8,722 bases of DNA from Candidatus Dormiibacterota bacterium (GTDB lineage Bacteria; Chloroflexota; Dormibacteria; Aeolococcales; Aeolococcaceae): assembly GCA_003170875.1 (NCBI GenBank), contig PMYJ01000251.1, positions 1-8,722 of the forward strand, in the 5' to 3' direction. Under the pieces are notes generated by a model that saw only the letters and a list, made by a program, of their open reading frames with translations, had not been told where the DNA came from and ran no database searches. A program made the translations under genes and the position numbers. Numbering within the stretch: position 1 is the first letter of the stretch; the number at the start of each line of letters is the position of its first letter. Below are positions 7,301-8,722 of the stretch, one piece after another.

Positions 7301-8722
7301 GCCGTCGAACGGCGCTGGGCGATGGACGACGGCGCCCTCGTCGAGTGGGCGAGGGAGACTCTTCCACAGGCCAACCAGATCTGTCAGCGCTGGATCGTCC
7401 AGCTCAATGCCATCGAGGTTCAGCAGCCGGGGACGCGGTACTGGGACTGCCCGAAGTGCCGCTGGCGCCACGCACATGCCAGCGCCGGCGTGTGCGTCCA
7501 CTGCCGCGTTGACCTAACCGCCGAGCCGGCGGGAACGTTCGCGGAGAACGACGACTACTACACTTGGCTGGCACGACGAGGCGCGCCCATCACGCGGCTG
7601 CATACCGAGGAACTGACCGGTCAGACCGAGCGCGAGGACTCAGCTGCCCGCCAGGCGCGTTTCCAGGGGATCTTCCTGCAGAACGAGCCGCCGCTCCCCA
7701 GCCAGATCGACCTGCTCTCGGTTACGACGACCATGGAGGCGGGAGTCGACATCGGCTCCCTGCTCGCCGTGATGATGGCGAACATGCCGCCGCGGCGGTT
7801 CAACTACCAGCAGCGGGTCGGCCGAGCCGGGCGTCGCGGGGACCCCGTGTCGGTCGCGGTCACCGTCGCACGAGAGCGGTCTCACGACGACTACTACTTC
7901 CAGCACCCGCGTGAGATGACCGCGGTGCCGCCGCCCCCGCCGTACCTGGCCACCAAACAGCGGGACATCATTGATCGCGTCGTCTTCCATGAGGCCGTGC
8001 GGCGAGGCTTCGAGCGCCTCGAGGAGAGGCCGGGCTTCGACGGGGGCATGAACGTGCATGGGCACTTCGGCACGGCTGCGAGCTGGAGAGAGCACCGCGT
8101 CGACGTGCTCGCGGGGATCGAGGCTGCACGTCCCGAGCTGCTCAGGCTGTGCGCGGTGCTCCTGGAAGGCACGCAGTGCGTGGACCACCCCGAGGGCCTC
8201 CTCCCTGACACCGCCTCCATCGACCAGAGGGTCACTGAGGTCGCCGATCTGGAGAACGACCACCCCGACCTCTCGCAACGCCTGGCCGAGCGCGGACTCC
8301 TTCCGATGTTCGGCTTCCCGACGCAGGTCCGCAACATGTACACACGAGAGCCCAAGCAGTCGCGGCCATGGCCGCCTCGTGGCGCCGTCGATCGCGACAT
8401 GCGCATCGCCGTCTCCGAGTTCGCCCCGGGGAACGAGATCGTGGTCGACAAGGCGATCTACACGTCCATCGGCTGCGTCGACTACTATCCGGCACCGTTC
8501 GGCCGACCGAGAAGCGGGGGGCAGCCCCTCGGGCGCACGACCACTATCGGGTTGTGCGACTCTTGCCGATGCGTCGACGAGGCCCCGGGCGCGTCCTGTC
8601 GCCACTGCGGGGCCACAGGCGAGGCCTTCCGGAGCGTCGTCCTGTGCTCGCCCGCCGGGTTCCGCAGCGAGTGGCGCCGGGACCGCCGCGTCTACGACGG
8701 CAGCGTCGAGCGCCTGTCGCGG
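4382..8722 (+). CDS. Giant SF2 DExH helicase of the DUF1998-associated defence type (DruE-like), 3' partial
   Basis: The frame is open for 1447 codons and leaves the window without a stop. RecA1 motifs: Q96 (YTHQVEAV), Walker A AGTGSGKT (113-120), YPMNALVEDQ (175-184), TNYSML (276-281), Walker B DELH (313-316), SAS (352-354). RecA2 motifs: VVFSDSRQDAAK (729-740), VTTTMEAGVDIG (1114-1125), arginine-finger motif QQRVGRAGRRG (1143-1153). Cysteine groups likely bind zinc: C505, C510, C535, C537, C541, C547, C550; C664 and C667; C1023, C1026, C1038, C1041; C1392, C1395, C1406, C1409. About 370 residues separate RecA1 from RecA2, and a similar stretch splits RecA2 between motifs IV and V. The visible end (CxxC, CxxCG, then SPAGFR) resembles the lead-in to a DUF1998 domain, so the whole protein may reach 1800-2000 residues. 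That size suits DruE better than DrmA or DpdJ. Role: ATP-driven nucleic-acid motor of a probable anti-phage system. Confidence 0.9.
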   Translation, partial: MSTGSINPLILRRELEHRYRSYYDSACAFADRSLMAERARLLDRNELSAEALIEPLPGFRSSGEHFEDLATRLGLGDDVAAFVAPVMAGNDLYTHQVEAVEAYERGHHVVISAGTGSGKTEAFLLPVLTQLVRESRTWTGAGTRGQAWWERGTTFEAQRAGEVGREPGARALVLYPMNALVEDQMVRMRRALDAGGQIAWLDRQRRGHRFYFGRYTGQTPSRELAPIMARLADRSRQAERRARDGEDYRAYVGRPLGAEMLTRPDMQERAPDILITNYSMLNVMLSRPDEARIFEQTARYLRQPGARFHLVIDELHSYKGTSGTEVALLLRLLLDRIGITPHSPQLRIIAASASLGDDERKARAYLQEFFGAPTDRFVILRGSSNLAERGAALGDHIASKLADIGRAVLRSETGAAPAEPTTAWPAAEAASVRQAVADACRNGDGDIVPTSAEVAAAVLAPGRGDLEQRAVLAGALEVVSQTGDGALLPIRAHLFFRTLSGWWACTNPVCAEVPDDLRSPQRTVGRLYGQPTIRCGCGSRCLDLWICQTCGEHILGGYSSRLDPTSDEEYLIPEIPDLESAPDQTWAERSHDRYRLFWPSTREPVHADGWDTQGSTFRWVRSCLHEAAGRVSRPRDEPANGWLFRFTPARGVEARRVAALPTRCPNCGDDWETRSERTGGEIIHLPITSPDRMRSPFWRARVSSNRATQVLTEHLLEAAYPDPSARRIVVFSDSRQDAAKVNAEVDYAHYRDTVRQLAVEFLAEAQEGSADIALVQQYFGDPTGNASLASQIRTILQRSEAARALRRASDVLATPEEVRQATELADREKTGAVALATVGDRIFDGLLTVGRNPAGPKAELEEDWASLFDWLSEPPAPRVRGDSRVNDLRNLLTTEIGRSLFAGGGRDIESLGLGVVGVLPGRVVPPRGLPAYRADEVVRGVLRVLGLSNFFGDVREGRDPDQNPPRVLMQWLKAVERRWAMDDGALVEWARETLPQANQICQRWIVQLNAIEVQQPGTRYWDCPKCRWRHAHASAGVCVHCRVDLTAEPAGTFAENDDYYTWLARRGAPITRLHTEELTGQTEREDSAARQARFQGIFLQNEPPLPSQIDLLSVTTTMEAGVDIGSLLAVMMANMPPRRFNYQQRVGRAGRRGDPVSVAVTVARERSHDDYYFQHPREMTAVPPPPPYLATKQRDIIDRVVFHEAVRRGFERLEERPGFDGGMNVHGHFGTAASWREHRVDVLAGIEAARPELLRLCAVLLEGTQCVDHPEGLLPDTASIDQRVTEVADLENDHPDLSQRLAERGLLPMFGFPTQVRNMYTREPKQSRPWPPRGAVDRDMRIAVSEFAPGNEIVVDKAIYTSIGCVDYYPAPFGRPRSGGQPLGRTTTIGLCDSCRCVDEAPGASCRHCGATGEAFRSVVLCSPAGFRSEWRRDRRVYDGSVERLSR

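Noticed and set aside
7613..7624. 12-bp perfect palindrome CTGACCGGTCAG
   Set aside because: It lies inside the helicase coding sequence, and one or two such palindromes are expected by chance in a window this size, although it resembles the arms of the 1266-1312 repeat.
7640..8605. 321-codon open frame on the minus strand
   Set aside because: It lies opposite helicase motifs V and VI and the cysteine cluster; its translation is low-complexity and Arg/His-rich with no domain.
1..8722. CRISPR array, tRNA, rRNA, insertion sequence or transposase
   Set aside because: I saw no regularly spaced repeats, cloverleaf, rRNA-like sequence, or transposase or integrase motifs on either strand.

Overview
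The window is GC-rich DNA with strongly G/C-biased third codon positions. The gene families (a BTAD-type regulator, a VapBC-like pair with the 'AQxW' PIN variant) and the gene style (GTG starts, 4-base start/stop overlaps, a leaderless-looking promoter) suggest an actinobacterium. The species cannot be named from the sequence alone. All credible genes are on the + strand.

Layout. (1) 1-324: the C-terminal end of a protein resembling the BTAD/TPR-like domain of actinobacterial transcriptional regulators; its start lies outside the window. (2) 325-431: a short gap ending in a strong TATGAT -10 box placed so that transcription would begin at or next to the ATG at 432. (3) 432-1141: a type II toxin-antitoxin pair, a ribbon-helix-helix antitoxin overlapping a PIN-domain (VapC-like) toxin. 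(4) 1142-1524: about 380 bases with no convincing gene. It holds a GC-rich hairpin just past the toxin, a perfect 10-bp inverted repeat beside a TAGGCT -10-like box, a second inverted repeat, and a 39-codon open frame with a strong ribosome binding site that may be a leader peptide. (5) 1525-8722 and beyond: three genes joined by two ATGA overlaps. They encode a large protein of unrecognised fold (about 665 aa), a 288-aa protein with a possible N-terminal winged helix, and a giant SF2 DExH helicase of which 1447 residues are visible before the window ends.

The three-gene operon is the main point of interest. The helicase has every core motif of the DUF1998-associated group used in anti-phage systems (DruE of Druantia, DrmA of DISARM, DpdJ of the 7-deazapurine system). 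Its size is closest to what I recall for DruE. The arrangement of two non-enzymatic-looking proteins of roughly 700 and 300 residues followed by the giant helicase would fit a Druantia type II-like locus (DruF-DruG-DruE), or a related undescribed system. No methyltransferase (DruM in type II) is present in the window. The assignment rests on architecture from memory, not on a database search.

If this reading is right, the helicase would be the nucleic-acid motor and the two upstream proteins its partners, made in a coupled ratio from one transcript starting in 1200-1520. The neighbouring toxin-antitoxin pair fits a defence or mobile-island context.
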